From an uncultured Aquimarina sp. (GTDB lineage Bacteria; Bacteroidota; Bacteroidia; Flavobacteriales; Flavobacteriaceae): 64,000 bases of DNA. The notes under the pieces were generated by a model. It had not been told where the DNA came from, ran no database searches, and saw nothing but the letters and a program-made list of their open reading frames with translations. Below are positions 52,101 to 60,887 of the stretch, one piece after another. The number at the start of each line of letters is the position of its first letter. Positions within the stretch are counted from its first letter, which is position 1. The DNA is taken from NCBI GenBank assembly GCA_947499005.1, contig CANMML010000004.1, forward strand, positions 1 through 64,000. Reading direction: 5' to 3'. Position numbers and translations under genes: made by a program.

Positions 52101-55046
52101 TAATCCGTCAATGGTTAAAGCACTTACGCTGGAAATACGATCCGTCAACACATAATCGTCATTAGCAATCCCATTTCCCATACTTTCTGGGTTGCCAAGG
52201 ACAACGATATTTCCTAATGCATCATGAGTTTCTAGGTAGTTTTCGAATGCATTATCTGGTATATAGGTTTCATAACAATGGCTGCCAAAAACTACTTCAG
52301 GGTCAATATCCTCCCAAGTATTTAAATAGCTTTGTGTGGGATCGTCTACATTGATACATTTTAAGTTAGGGTTTTTAAGTACATTAAAGGTGTTTATGTT
52401 TAAGTTATTCCCATTAATAAGACTTAATTCACTTAAATTATTGTTATTTACAATTAAAGATTCTAAGGCTATACAGCTATTTAAATTTAAAGATGTTAAT
52501 TCGTTAGCCCCTAGAAAAACTTGTTTAAGAGCAGTATTTGTTTGTAAATCTATTGTAGTTAAATCATTAACAAACGCTTGTAAATCTTCTAACTTTATAT
52601 TGCTACTTACATCAAGAGTTGTTAAGTCATTTTCATAAATATGTAGAGATTCTAAATGTACATTGGTACTAATATCTAAGGTTTTTATATCGTTTCGCTC
52701 ACAATGCAATTTTATTAAAGCAGTATTTTTAGTTACATCCAGAGATTCTATTATATTGTTATTACAGGTAAATACTTTTAAACTAGTAAAAAATTCTAAA
52801 CCCGTTAGATCTGCTATATTTAAATTACTAATTTTTAATTCTGTAACATCGGTAATACGGTTGGTTTTTATATAATTATCATAAAGAATTCCATTACCCA
52901 TACTAGTCGGATCACCTAGCGCGACTGGTTTATTTGAAGCGTTATGCGTCTCTAAGTAGTGCTCAAAATTATTATCAGGGATATAAACATTATAACAATC
53001 GTCACTAAAAGAAACACCATTGTCAATATTTTCCCAGTTGGATGTAGCAAAACTAATAGCGTCAGTATCTACATTAATACAGCTAAAGTTATTACCACTG
53101 GCTTGCATATTAGCATTAGTTATTTGTGTGGTATTCCCGTTATTAAGTTTTAGTTCTTCTAAAGCATTATTTGTTACATTAATAGAAGTTAAGTTAATAT
53201 TGGTAGAGGCGTCTATAATGGTAAGCTCAGGGTTATTAGTAATGGTTAATGTTTGTAATGCTATTAAATCAGTTGTATTAATCGTTGTTAAATTAGCATT
53301 GGAAGAAGCTTCTAAGGAAATTAAGTTTGTATTATTGGAAAGATCTAATGTCGTTAAAGGATTTCCGTTACAGATTAAAGTTTCCAATGCTTCAAAATGT
53401 ACTAAGCCAGCGAGGTCAGTTATGTTTTGATTAGAAACATCTAAATCCGAAACAGCATTTATATTACCAAGAGTTACCATACCGTCATTGTCAATACCAT
53501 TACCCATGGAGTTCGCTTCCAAAAAGAGTTCGAAATTAGCCCCAGAAATAGCAACATTTGTACAATCTTCAGTATAATTAGCAGCTCCTTCTTTACGCCA
53601 AGCATTTGTGTTTTGTAGATAAGTACCTTCATTGTCATCTACTTCAATACACAGTAAGTTAGGGTTTTCTGTAACATTAAAACTAGTAACAAGGCTATTG
53701 TTACCATTTTTAACACTAACACTTGTTAAGTTATTTTTATTTGCGAATAAGGCTGTCATGCTGGAACAAGAGGAAGCATCAATTTCTGTTAAGTTATTAT
53801 CGCTTACATTCGCTAATCTTAAATTAGGGTTATTACTAATAGTTAAGGTCTCTAGAATTCCGGATTGACAAAATAAGGTTGTTAAATTTGGACTATTGCT
53901 TACATCAATACTGGTTATTTGATTATCCGAGCAAGACAATATTTCCAAACCTGTAAGATCGCTAACTACCATACTGCTTAAGTTATTTTCATAACAACGT
54001 AATTCTTTTAAGTTGGGGTTGTTTCCTATAGTAAGGCTGGTGATGTTATTGCTATAACAGCGTAACGTTTCTAAATGAGTATTTGCAGAAACATCTAAGG
54101 TTTCTAATTTATTATTAAATACCTCTAAGGTTTGTAATGCGCTAAAGTCTTCGATCCCTGTTAAATCAACAATGTTTTTATTAGTTGCGGTAAGTGTGGT
54201 TAGGGTTGAAATAGCTTCTGTGGATACATAATCATCATTAGCAATCCCATTTCCCATAGCATTGGCTTCAAGGAAGGCTTCAAAATTATCGTCAGGAACA
54301 TAAGTTTGGTGGCAATACTCATCGAAAGTAGTGGTAGCCTCTATGTTTTCCCAATTCGTAGCACTCCAGTCACTATCATCTACATTGATACAGCTTAAAT
54401 TAGGATTGCCTCCAGCTTTAAAATCGCTATTAGCTACAGTATTATTGTTTCCGTTTTTTACATCTAATCTGCTTAGTTGATTGTTTTCGCACACTATTTT
54501 TGTGAGCAGTGTATTCTTACTAAGATCTAAATGGGTGATCGAATTCCCTGAACAGTTAAAACTAGTTAAAGCTGTGTTTTTAGAAACATCAATATCAGTT
54601 AGGCTATTATTCCGAACATCTAAAACCTTTAAAGCGGTATTACTACTGATATCTAATGTTGCTAGTGTTGCATCTATGTAGATATCTTCTAAAAGTATAT
54701 TTTTACTAAGGTCTAAAGATGTTATGGGAGCATTGTTAAGAAAAATGGTTTTCAATGCCGTATTTTGACTTAGATCCAGATTGGTTACCGCACTACTAAA
54801 GAAAGCAAAAGTTTCTAGATTGACCATTTCTTCAATCCCAGTAAAATTATTTACATTATTTCCAACGATGGTTAGTGTGGTAATTGTTTCTGCAACACCT
54901 GCAGGTATATAATTGTCTAACGGACCAGAATCATAACCTTGATTTATTAAATGTTGTTCCAAATTATCATCGGGAACATAAGTTTCTTGTGCTATTAACG
55001 ATAGACAAGATGATAACAACACTGAAAGGAAGGCTAATTTTTTCAT
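46179..55046 (-). CDS. Giant secreted leucine-rich-repeat protein, 2955 aa
   Basis: A Sec signal (about 1-19) leads into eleven tandem modules, each of about 180-300 residues. Most begin YxPDxxFExYLETHDAxGNxVxxGDPTSMGNGIxND and continue with short LRRs (LTxLDVSxNTxLxxLxCxxNxLTSLDL). They close with a cap, LKNGNNxxIxxFNxxxNPxLxCIxVDD...W...F...C. Module starts fall near 54980, 54300, 53550, 52985, 52265, 51480, 50810, 50215, 49235, 48580 and 47920. A C-terminal domain of about 260 residues (VFLQGAALHPNTGEEDLMRDDLR onward) follows, ending with a dockerin-like acidic loop DTDMDGN. It lacks a clear type A T9SS tail. It is a probable adhesin or ligand-binding surface protein. Confidence 0.8.
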   Translation of the reverse strand: MKKLAFLSVLLSSCLSLIAQETYVPDDNLEQHLINQGYDSGPLDNYIPAGVAETITTLTIVGNNVNNFTGIEEMVNLETFAFFSSAVTNLDLSQNTALKTIFLNNAPITSLDLSKNILLEDIYIDATLATLDISSNTALKVLDVRNNSLTDIDVSKNTALTSFNCSGNSITHLDLSKNTLLTKIVCENNQLSRLDVKNGNNNTVANSDFKAGGNPNLSCINVDDSDWSATNWENIEATTTFDEYCHQTYVPDDNFEAFLEANAMGNGIANDDYVSTEAISTLTTLTATNKNIVDLTGIEDFSALQTLEVFNNKLETLDVSANTHLETLRCYSNNITSLTIGNNPNLKELRCYENNLSSMVVSDLTGLEILSCSDNQITSIDVSNSPNLTTLFCQSGILETLTISNNPNLRLANVSDNNLTEIDASSCSSMTALFANKNNLTSVSVKNGNNSLVTSFNVTENPNLLCIEVDDNEGTYLQNTNAWRKEGAANYTEDCTNVAISGANFELFLEANSMGNGIDNDGMVTLGNINAVSDLDVSNQNITDLAGLVHFEALETLICNGNPLTTLDLSNNTNLISLEASSNANLTTINTTDLIALQTLTITNNPELTIIDASTNINLTSINVTNNALEELKLNNGNTTQITNANMQASGNNFSCINVDTDAISFATSNWENIDNGVSFSDDCYNVYIPDNNFEHYLETHNASNKPVALGDPTSMGNGILYDNYIKTNRITDVTELKISNLNIADLTGLEFFTSLKVFTCNNNIIESLDVTKNTALIKLHCERNDIKTLDISTNVHLESLHIYENDLTTLDVSSNIKLEDLQAFVNDLTTIDLQTNTALKQVFLGANELTSLNLNSCIALESLIVNNNNLSELSLINGNNLNINTFNVLKNPNLKCINVDDPTQSYLNTWEDIDPEVVFGSHCYETYIPDNAFENYLETHDALGNIVVLGNPESMGNGIANDDYVLTDRISSVSALTIDGLNIEDLTGIEDFVALVDLDCSSNLLDSFDLSSNTNLQVLDCSNNTITTLDLSAYTLLTHLNCSENNITTLDVSSLPNLEDLNSATNNLTTIDLSNNTLLTKLDLSATAILNLEVSTNTALQNLAFTNTPGGYDLDLSVNTALVEILLTDSNLTGLNLKNGNNANITNFNATGNQFYCIEVENVADAITNWGSNIDTSTDFKVNCSESSIPNTAFEHYLETHDALGNIVSVGDDTSMGNGIDNDTLVYTTAINTVTDLDISNLAIDDLTGISHFTALESLNCSQNTISTLDLFSNTNLRTLIASSNINLSTVNIKDLSQLETLTLTDNAQLTQLDLSTNTGIVSLDLSNNGFTTLDLTQNINLTTLDVSNNALTTLYLNNGNNAAMNSTDAVIATGNPDLACIRVDDDTQDYFENWKKDLTTEYGTHCYETFIPDTVFENFLETHDASGNEVTIGHETSMGNGIANDQYVLTNRIATVSTLRIRSLAIANLTGIEDFMGLKILVCNNNNITRLDVSKNIALTHLECHFNQLTTLNLSANTNLIALRAYNNNLTSLDLSFNTALKEIHLNNNPRLTSLNVANGNNLNFTVFNTQTTENLSCITVDDPTQPELSEWQTDDANSFSINCLDTMVPDANFENYLETHDAAGNTVVVGDISSMGNGIANDGYVTKANIESVLNLDISNLGIADLTGIEHFIALESLRCDTNTISTLDVSNNTNLTILTASDNTNLETVTTSGLIALETLTITNNPLLTSIDVSTNTGLISLDANGNGLTLVDVSQNTSLATLDLSSNQLSTIDITNNTEITTLDLSDNELSVLDITKNTGIITLSLTDNELSALDISQHTDLTTADISNNQLTTLEVTNNTQLESLKVSSNNLTTLSLIQNTQLTTLDVSNNLLTILDLRNNNNSLLNNPAAVITSTNPNLSCIHVDNATATYLSDWTVDVTTSFGEHCHETNVPDDHFEHYLETHDANGNTVDLGDPTSMGNGIADDDHVTTNRIANIISLDVNALNITDLTGIEDFIALETLICNSNALTTLDISTNTALLQLNCIGNQLTALDIDANVHLEELKASQNALATINLQENIALKAVYLQGAGLSTLNLNTCVALEILDVSFNSLSSLSIVNGNNAAISSFNAAANPPLACIDVDNAAADYLTEWNIDDATASFGEHCYETYIPDDNFEHYLETHDANRNEVEIGDPTSMGNGIANDDYVLTDRISEVTFLSAGRLEITDLTGIENFTALETLYCFGNNLTTLDVSSNTALKLLICYQNALTSLDLSANINLEVIEAGDNELTTLDVRSNTALKQIHLYQNNLTNLNVDTCVNLEKLLVSGNDLRALRIVNGNNAAITDFDTSLNPNLSCINVDDPTLSDLNDWLINEDGSTSFGLHCNETHVPDLSFEHYLETHDADRNTVEIGDPTSMGNGVANDQYVSTLSIQSVINLRIANLGITDLTGIEGFTALESLNCGRNTLTNLDVSANTLLKNLSFDDNQITAIDVTNHAALTSLSFNDNQISTIDITNNTLLTSLSISENPISSIDLSQNVVLDYFTARKCLLTSLDFSNNPLLEEIDCSENLLTNLNINQCTVLEEINCEDNKLQHLDLSNNTEIRSLNASMNSFTDLETSANLNIERLELADNELQSLDISQNFNIEELILTNNALTRLNVKNGNNTNIALLWIDDNPDLTCVLVDDATYSFRFTKKDFHTSYNEVTCDIQVSPKVFLQGAALHPNTGEEDLMRDDLRVASLLPTTSPYSDGIRCNASVFETTGENAVVDWVWVELRDSTNNALVIDAQSALLQRDGNVVTTDGINALNFNQSAADYHIVIKHRNHLGIMTSDVVALSIAATIVDFTDANTPITYGTNAQTTLEMQSDIIAMWTGNVNQDTNIQYSGTNSDAPSITSSVLNAPLNFLKFPTYTFKGYHLSDTDMDGNTQATGTNSDTPYVLQNILVHPGNPLKFNTYKITEQLPENQ
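46980..54990 (-). repeat. Eleven tandem LRR modules in the giant gene
   Basis: Block repeats of roughly 560-980 bp, each with a conserved ATTCCATTACCCATA-like stretch (encoding SMGNG) followed by smaller 63-bp LRR units. Adjacent modules 4-11 are more alike than modules 1-3, so the array probably grew by unequal crossing-over. Confidence 0.75.
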
Positions 55047-55140
55047 AGTACATTGGGAATTCTGTGATATCTGGAACGGCTAATAATTACTTGTAATACA
55101 ACAAGTAAAGCATAGGTTTAAAGTATTACTTACTCTATGT

Positions 55141-55226
55141 CACCCTTCGGCTATAGTTTACACTGAGTTATGTCGAAGTGCTCAGGGTTCGAATACGTCA
55201 CGAACCCTTAGCGAAGCCGAAGGGTG
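55141..55226. repeat. Nested inverted repeat between the LRR and T9SS genes
   Basis: CACCCTTCGGCT (55141-55152) pairs perfectly with AGCCGAAGGGTG (55215-55226). Inside it GGGTTCG (55185-55191) pairs with CGAACCC (55201-55207). The interior CACTGAG...GTCGAAGTG wording resembles dispersed Flavobacteriia intergenic elements. No gene overlaps it. Confidence 0.65.
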
Positions 55227-55253
55227 GCTTATAAAACCTTTACTTAATTATAG

Positions 55254-56099
55254 TTACTCTTTAATTAATTTTAAGGTTGTAGTTCCTGTATTCGTATATA
55301 GGTTTAAGAAATATATTCCGTTAGAAATATGGCTAACATCAATCGTTTCAAAATGATTAAAGACCGATAGTATACTTTGTCCTGTCGTATTGAATACTTC
55401 GATTTTAGTTACATCATTATCTAATCCTTTTATTGTTAGCGTATCTTTTACAGGGTTTGGATATATTTCAAATGTGCTCAATTGGTCTTCAGTGTCTATA
55501 GAAAGGGTATTGTTAATCACTTCAAAAGAAGTAGATCCTGATAATCCAGACCCCACAAAATCAACTACCGCAGGGAATAAGAAAGTACCATCGTCTATCA
55601 TATCAGCAGACATAAAGCTTTCTAGTGCTGGCACAGCATCTGTTAAAAGAGAATCATTTGCTAATAAACTAATAGAAGCCGTAGGGAAGGGGCTGTCCAA
55701 TTGTATGGTAACCATAGGAGTTACTGTTTGACTCGAAGGAGCTGGTAGATTAAGAGGTGTATTTAAAACCTCGGTAATCAAATATCCATCAATGTCTGAA
55801 TAGTCTTCAACGGTTGGAAAGTTATCATTAATAGCCGTTCCTGTAAAAGGAGTAGCACTAGCTCCGTTTGCAAAAGAGGAAGTAATGGTTGCGGTTACAC
55901 CAGCAGTTACAATAATTGTAAAACCATAGCTCTGTACAATTGGGTTGAAAGTAGATCCTGTGTCATTAGCTACTGCAGCAATGGAATAACTTAAACCACC
56001 GTTATCTATTAAAGTATAGGAGATTCCTTCTTGTGCTTGTAATGGCCCAATGCAAAAGATTACTAAAAATAAATAAATAGATGAGGTAATTTTTTTCAT
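55254..56099 (-). CDS. T9SS-sorted secreted protein, 281 aa
   Basis: The Sec signal ends near residue 22 (LQAQ). The central part is beta-rich and without a recognised fold. The last 75 residues form a type A T9SS sorting domain (FEIYPNPVKDTLTIKG...NGIYFLNLYTNTGTTTLKLIKE), so the protein should be secreted across the outer membrane and released or attached to the cell surface. It starts 24 bases after the stop of the upstream LRR gene, so the two are likely cotranscribed. The LRR gene at 46179-55046 follows after about 207 bp that hold the nested repeat. Confidence 0.82.
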   Translation of the reverse strand: MKKITSSIYLFLVIFCIGPLQAQEGISYTLIDNGGLSYSIAAVANDTGSTFNPIVQSYGFTIIVTAGVTATITSSFANGASATPFTGTAINDNFPTVEDYSDIDGYLITEVLNTPLNLPAPSSQTVTPMVTIQLDSPFPTASISLLANDSLLTDAVPALESFMSADMIDDGTFLFPAVVDFVGSGLSGSTSFEVINNTLSIDTEDQLSTFEIYPNPVKDTLTIKGLDNDVTKIEVFNTTGQSILSVFNHFETIDVSHISNGIYFLNLYTNTGTTTLKLIKE

Positions 56100-56123
56100 G
56101 ATGTTACTGTTTACGAATATTGA

Positions 56124-59100
56124 TTATTTAATGATTATGAAATTATTCGGTATTTGTTCTTGAATTTGGTAGGTATTAAACTTTAGGAAGTTCCCAGGGT
56201 GTTCCAATACATTCTGTAGAATGAAAGGCGAATCGGGGGTGGTTCCTGTATACTGTATTTTTCCATCCATATTGGTATCATTTAAATGGTATCCTCTAGC
56301 GGTATAGGTAGGAAAGTTGAATATATTGGCAGGATCGTTTAGCACTGAAGATAGTACCGCTGCAGTATCGGCATTAGTACCTGTGGCTTGGATTACATCA
56401 TCTTCATTTACATTACCGGACCACATAGCAACTATATTATTGGGCATTCCAAACGCAGTTTGGGCATTACTTAGATAGGTTATTTGGTTATTAGCATCTG
56501 TGAAATCGATGGTGGTAACGGTATTTGTTAAATCAATAGGTTCATCTGTCATAATACCTAAATGATTACGATGTTTAATACTTACATAATAGTCATTCAA
56601 AGGAATAAACGGAATACTAATGGGAGAAACACCATCTAAGGCTACGACATCTCCATCACGTTGTAATAATGCACTAAAGTTTGTTATGATTAGGCTTTCG
56701 TTTCTACGGTCTCGTAATTCTAAATATACCCAGTCTACGATCGCATCATTACCGGTAACTTCTAGCACCTCGTCATTTATAGAATCTAGATTGTAAGGAG
56801 ATTCGGTAGGAATATATCCAGCATTTCTAAGATCATCTCGCATTAAGGCTTCTTCTCCAGGGTTAGGGTTTAGTAAAGGGCCTTGTAAAAATACTTTAGG
56901 AGCAATTTGTATATCACAAGTTACTTCACTGTAACTAGCTCTACTATCTATATCCCAAGTATCCAAAACAGGATCAGAAGTATCATCTACCAGAATACAT
57001 CGTAGTATTGGATTTCCTCCAGCATCAATATATAGGTTGGTATTGTTCCCATTTTGAAGATTTAAACTACTGAATCCTGTATTTTCATAACAATGAAGTT
57101 CCGTTAGGAGTATGTTATTGGTTAGATCTAAACGCGAAATTTGGTTTTCATAACATTGTAATGCTGTTAAGGCTATATTTTTAGATACATTTAAGCTTGT
57201 TAAATCATTAAGAGCACCATCTAACTTTTCTAAAAGTATATTGTTTGTTACATCAATACTACTTATACTATTATTATTAAAAGAAAGTTCTATTAAAGCT
57301 GTGTTTTGGGTAACATCTAATTGCAATAATTGATTATTGCTACAGTATAAATGTTTCAACAGGGTATTTGTAGTAATATCTAGTGTTACCAATGCATTAT
57401 TAGAGCAATCTAATATTTCTAAAGCAGTAAAATTAGCAATACCTGTAAGATCTGAAATTCCTTGATTTTCAATATTTAGTTGAGTTACCGTTGCTATTTT
57501 TTCGGTAGTTACATAGTCGTCATTTTCAATTCCATTACCCATACTCGATGGATCTCCTAGCGCTACGATATTCCCATCGGCATCATGTGTCTCTAGGTAA
57601 GCTTCAAAGCTATCATCAGGTACGTTAGTTAATCCACAATCGGTACTATAAATAGCTTGATCGTCTTTATCCCAAGTACTTAAAACAGCATTCGAAGTGT
57701 CATTAACGAGTATACAGAAGAGATCAGGGGTATCTTCAACCTCAATATATAAGTTTGCGTTATTTCCGTTTTTAAGATTTAAACTGCTTAATGGATTATC
57801 ACCACAAGACACGTCATTTAAAAGGGTGTTTTTTGAGAAGTTTAAATGCGTAATTTGATTAGCGTAACAGTCTAACTCGAGTAGTACCGTATTTTGTGTA
57901 ACATCTAAACTGGTTAACTCATTTCCATAACATTTTAAATCTTCTAAAAGTATATTTTTGCTTACATCTAAATGCTCTAAAAAGTTTCTATGACAGGAAA
58001 TTATTGCTAGTGCAGTATTTTGAGTAAGATCTAACTCTGTTAATTGATTAAAATTACAGTGCAACTGTGTTAAGTTAGTATTTTGTGTAATATCTAATTG
58101 TGTTAACGTATTAGATTCACAACGTAACACCTCTAATGCTGCAAAGTCACTAATACCAGTTAGGTCAGAAATCCCTTTACCAACCATGGTTAAATTCGTT
58201 ACTGTTTCTATTTTCTCTGTAGTTACCTGTCCATCGTTATTGACTCCATTCCCCATACTAGAGGGATCTCCAATATTTACAGCATTGCCATCTGCATCAT
58301 GGGTTTCTAAGTAATTTTCAAAATTACCATCAGGGATATTAGTTTGTCTACAATCAGTACTAAAAAAAGCTTGGTTATCTTTATCCCAAGTGCTTAAAAT
58401 AGGAGCAGAAGCATCATCTACTGAAATACAAAAGAGATCAGGAGTATCTTCAACTTCAATAAACAAGTTTGTGTTATTGCCATTTTTAAGATTTAAACTA
58501 CTTAATGGATTATCACCACAATACACTTCATTTAGAAGTGTGTTTTTAGATAAATTTAAATGCGCAATTTGATTAATATTACATTCAAGATAAGTTAATG
58601 CTGTATTTTGTGTAAGATCTAAACTGCTTAACTCATTATCGTGACACTCTAAATTTTCTAGAAGTGTATTATTTATAAGGTCTAAGCTGGTTATTTCATT
58701 ATCAAAACAGTGTAGCTCTTTTAAAGCTAGATTTTTAGTAATATCTAATTGGGTCAATTGATTTTGGCCGCAATACAAATGGGTTAATTGTGTATTCTTA
58801 GTAATGTCTAGTTCCGTTAATGCACAAAAAGTACAATTTAGAACTTCCAAAGCGGTGAAATCAGCAATACCCGTAAGATATGAAATACCACTTTTACCAA
58901 TATTTAAAGTTGTTACGATTTCTATTTTCTCGGTAGTTACTTGCCCATCCTCTTTAACGCCATTTCCCATACTAGATGGATCTCCAATATTTACAGTATT
59001 CCCGTTGGCATCATGGGTTTCTAAGTAATTTTCAAAACTACCATCAGGGATATTCGTTTGTCTACAATCGGTACTATAAAAAGCTTGATTATCTTTATCC

Positions 59101-60653
59101 CAGTCACTTAAAACCGGGGCATAGATATTATCTACTAAAATGCAAAAGAGATTTTCGTTATTATCGGTCTTAAGATCCAAATTTGCATTATTTCCATTTT
59201 TAAGATTTAAATTGGTTAAAGCATTATCATTGCAATACAGTTCATTTAATAAGGTGTTTTTTGTGATATCTAAACTCGTAATTTGATTTGTATAACAATC
59301 TAGCTCGACTAGTGCCGTATTTTGTGAAATATCTAAACTGGTTAACTCATTTCTATAGCATTTTAAATCTTCTAAAAGTATATTTTTAGTTACATCTAAA
59401 CTCTTTAAAGGGTTACTATTACATGAAAGTACTGTTAGTGCCGTATTTTGAGTAACATCTAACCCCGTTAATTGATTTGAATTACAGTATAAATGTGTTA
59501 ATTGGGTGTTTTGCGTAACATCTAATTGTGTTAATGTATTAGACTCACAGCGTAATACTTCCAATACTGTAAAGTCACTAATACCAGTTAGGTTCGAAAT
59601 CCCTTTAGCAATGACCATTAAATTAGTGACCGTTTCAATTTTCGATGTACGTACATAATCATCATTTTCAATTCCATTCCCCATACTAGATAGATCTCCT
59701 AGGTTTACCGTATTGCCATTGGCATCATGAGTCTCTAAGTAATTTTCAAAATTGTCGTCAGGAACATAAGTATCATAACAATGTTGACTAAAAACAGCAG
59801 CTGTATCCTTCTCCCATTCTTCTAAAACACTGGCAGTTTCATTATCTACATTAATACAATCTAGATTAGGATTATCTGTAGCGTTTAAAAAGGTGATATT
59901 GTCATTGTTGCCATTGTTTATATTTATAGAAGAAAAATCATTGTTTCTACAATCTAAATAAGTCAGATTGCTAAGATGACTGATATCAAGCGTTCCTGTG
60001 AAACCAGAATTACCAATTAACAATCGCCATAATAATGTATTGTTAGTGGTATCTATAATGCCAGAAATATTAGGGATGCTAAACGTCCATAAATCTTCTA
60101 ATCCTGTATTCGTACTAATATCTAGATCGGTAATCCCAGTATTATTGACTCTTAAGTAGCTTAATTTAGTAAGGCCAGTAACATCTACGGAGGTAAGATT
60201 AGAATTGCTATGTGTTAGCAAACTTTCTAAATCAGAAAGGGCTGTAACATCAATGGAAGTGTGTCTATTGTTATTAATATCTAATTCAGTAAGCTTTACG
60301 AAATCTTCTATTCCTGTAAAATCAGTAATTCCTTTACCACCTATCGTTAGTTTTGTTATTGTATTGATCGCAGCTGTAGGCACATAATCATCTAAAGGAA
60401 GGGTGTCGTAACCTAAATCGATTAAGACTTGCTCAAAATTATCATCAGGTACATAAGTATCAGTAGTAGTACTTGTACTTTGATCTAGGTTTTCAGAATC
60501 AATTTTTATTGTAGCATATTTTGTCCTAATAGTACCCAAATTGTTTTCACCGCTTTGTGTATAATTTTTGTCCAGTGTGTTTATCTCTTTAGAATGCATC
60601 ACTAAAATTGCAAACAAAAAATGAAGAATAAGTAGGTGGTATTGTTGCTTCAT
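56124..60653 (-). CDS. Secreted leucine-rich-repeat protein, 1509 aa
   Basis: With ATG 60653 the product has an N-terminal hydrophobic signal (LLILHFLFAILVMHS). The upstream extension would need a TTG start. Five modules follow (YVPDDNFE..., then YLETHDAxGN repeats with SSMGNG), each with LRRs of the form LTxLDVTQNTxLxxLxCxxN and a LNLKNGNNxNL cap. The C-terminal domain VFLQGPLLNPNPGEEALMRDDLR to the end matches that of the giant LRR protein, including DTNMDGK. It is paralogous to that protein, five modules versus eleven. Secretion route and ligand are unknown. The T9SS-sorted gene follows 24 bases later. Confidence 0.8.
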   Translation of the reverse strand: MKQQYHLLILHFLFAILVMHSKEINTLDKNYTQSGENNLGTIRTKYATIKIDSENLDQSTSTTTDTYVPDDNFEQVLIDLGYDTLPLDDYVPTAAINTITKLTIGGKGITDFTGIEDFVKLTELDINNNRHTSIDVTALSDLESLLTHSNSNLTSVDVTGLTKLSYLRVNNTGITDLDISTNTGLEDLWTFSIPNISGIIDTTNNTLLWRLLIGNSGFTGTLDISHLSNLTYLDCRNNDFSSININNGNNDNITFLNATDNPNLDCINVDNETASVLEEWEKDTAAVFSQHCYDTYVPDDNFENYLETHDANGNTVNLGDLSSMGNGIENDDYVRTSKIETVTNLMVIAKGISNLTGISDFTVLEVLRCESNTLTQLDVTQNTQLTHLYCNSNQLTGLDVTQNTALTVLSCNSNPLKSLDVTKNILLEDLKCYRNELTSLDISQNTALVELDCYTNQITSLDITKNTLLNELYCNDNALTNLNLKNGNNANLDLKTDNNENLFCILVDNIYAPVLSDWDKDNQAFYSTDCRQTNIPDGSFENYLETHDANGNTVNIGDPSSMGNGVKEDGQVTTEKIEIVTTLNIGKSGISYLTGIADFTALEVLNCTFCALTELDITKNTQLTHLYCGQNQLTQLDITKNLALKELHCFDNEITSLDLINNTLLENLECHDNELSSLDLTQNTALTYLECNINQIAHLNLSKNTLLNEVYCGDNPLSSLNLKNGNNTNLFIEVEDTPDLFCISVDDASAPILSTWDKDNQAFFSTDCRQTNIPDGNFENYLETHDADGNAVNIGDPSSMGNGVNNDGQVTTEKIETVTNLTMVGKGISDLTGISDFAALEVLRCESNTLTQLDITQNTNLTQLHCNFNQLTELDLTQNTALAIISCHRNFLEHLDVSKNILLEDLKCYGNELTSLDVTQNTVLLELDCYANQITHLNFSKNTLLNDVSCGDNPLSSLNLKNGNNANLYIEVEDTPDLFCILVNDTSNAVLSTWDKDDQAIYSTDCGLTNVPDDSFEAYLETHDADGNIVALGDPSSMGNGIENDDYVTTEKIATVTQLNIENQGISDLTGIANFTALEILDCSNNALVTLDITTNTLLKHLYCSNNQLLQLDVTQNTALIELSFNNNSISSIDVTNNILLEKLDGALNDLTSLNVSKNIALTALQCYENQISRLDLTNNILLTELHCYENTGFSSLNLQNGNNTNLYIDAGGNPILRCILVDDTSDPVLDTWDIDSRASYSEVTCDIQIAPKVFLQGPLLNPNPGEEALMRDDLRNAGYIPTESPYNLDSINDEVLEVTGNDAIVDWVYLELRDRRNESLIITNFSALLQRDGDVVALDGVSPISIPFIPLNDYYVSIKHRNHLGIMTDEPIDLTNTVTTIDFTDANNQITYLSNAQTAFGMPNNIVAMWSGNVNEDDVIQATGTNADTAAVLSSVLNDPANIFNFPTYTARGYHLNDTNMDGKIQYTGTTPDSPFILQNVLEHPGNFLKFNTYQIQEQIPNNFIIIK

Positions 60654-60887
60654 AGGTTGAGGAGATGATAGATTAATTCTATGCAAAAATATCTCATAGC
60701 GACATTTTTTTTGTTCTTTTGGGGGGAGACAAAGGGGGAGACGTGTGTGTAATGCTGCTGTTTTAAAGGGTTTTATGTGTAACTTTAGTATTGGGTAGTT
60801 TTATAGCTTTTGAATTCTACCATTCTGAAAAAAGTTATTTTTACAGTCCTATTTATATTACCAACTTATTAAGATCACCGAGTACAT

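Noticed and set aside
46726-54681. Many plus-strand ORFs of 60-143 aa opposite the giant LRR gene
   Set aside because: They are antisense shadows of the repeat-rich coding strand; their sequences follow the LRR codons and show no independent features.
46980-54990. Direct repeats resembling a CRISPR or satellite array
   Set aside because: The repeats are in frame and encode LRR modules; there are no spacers or cas genes.
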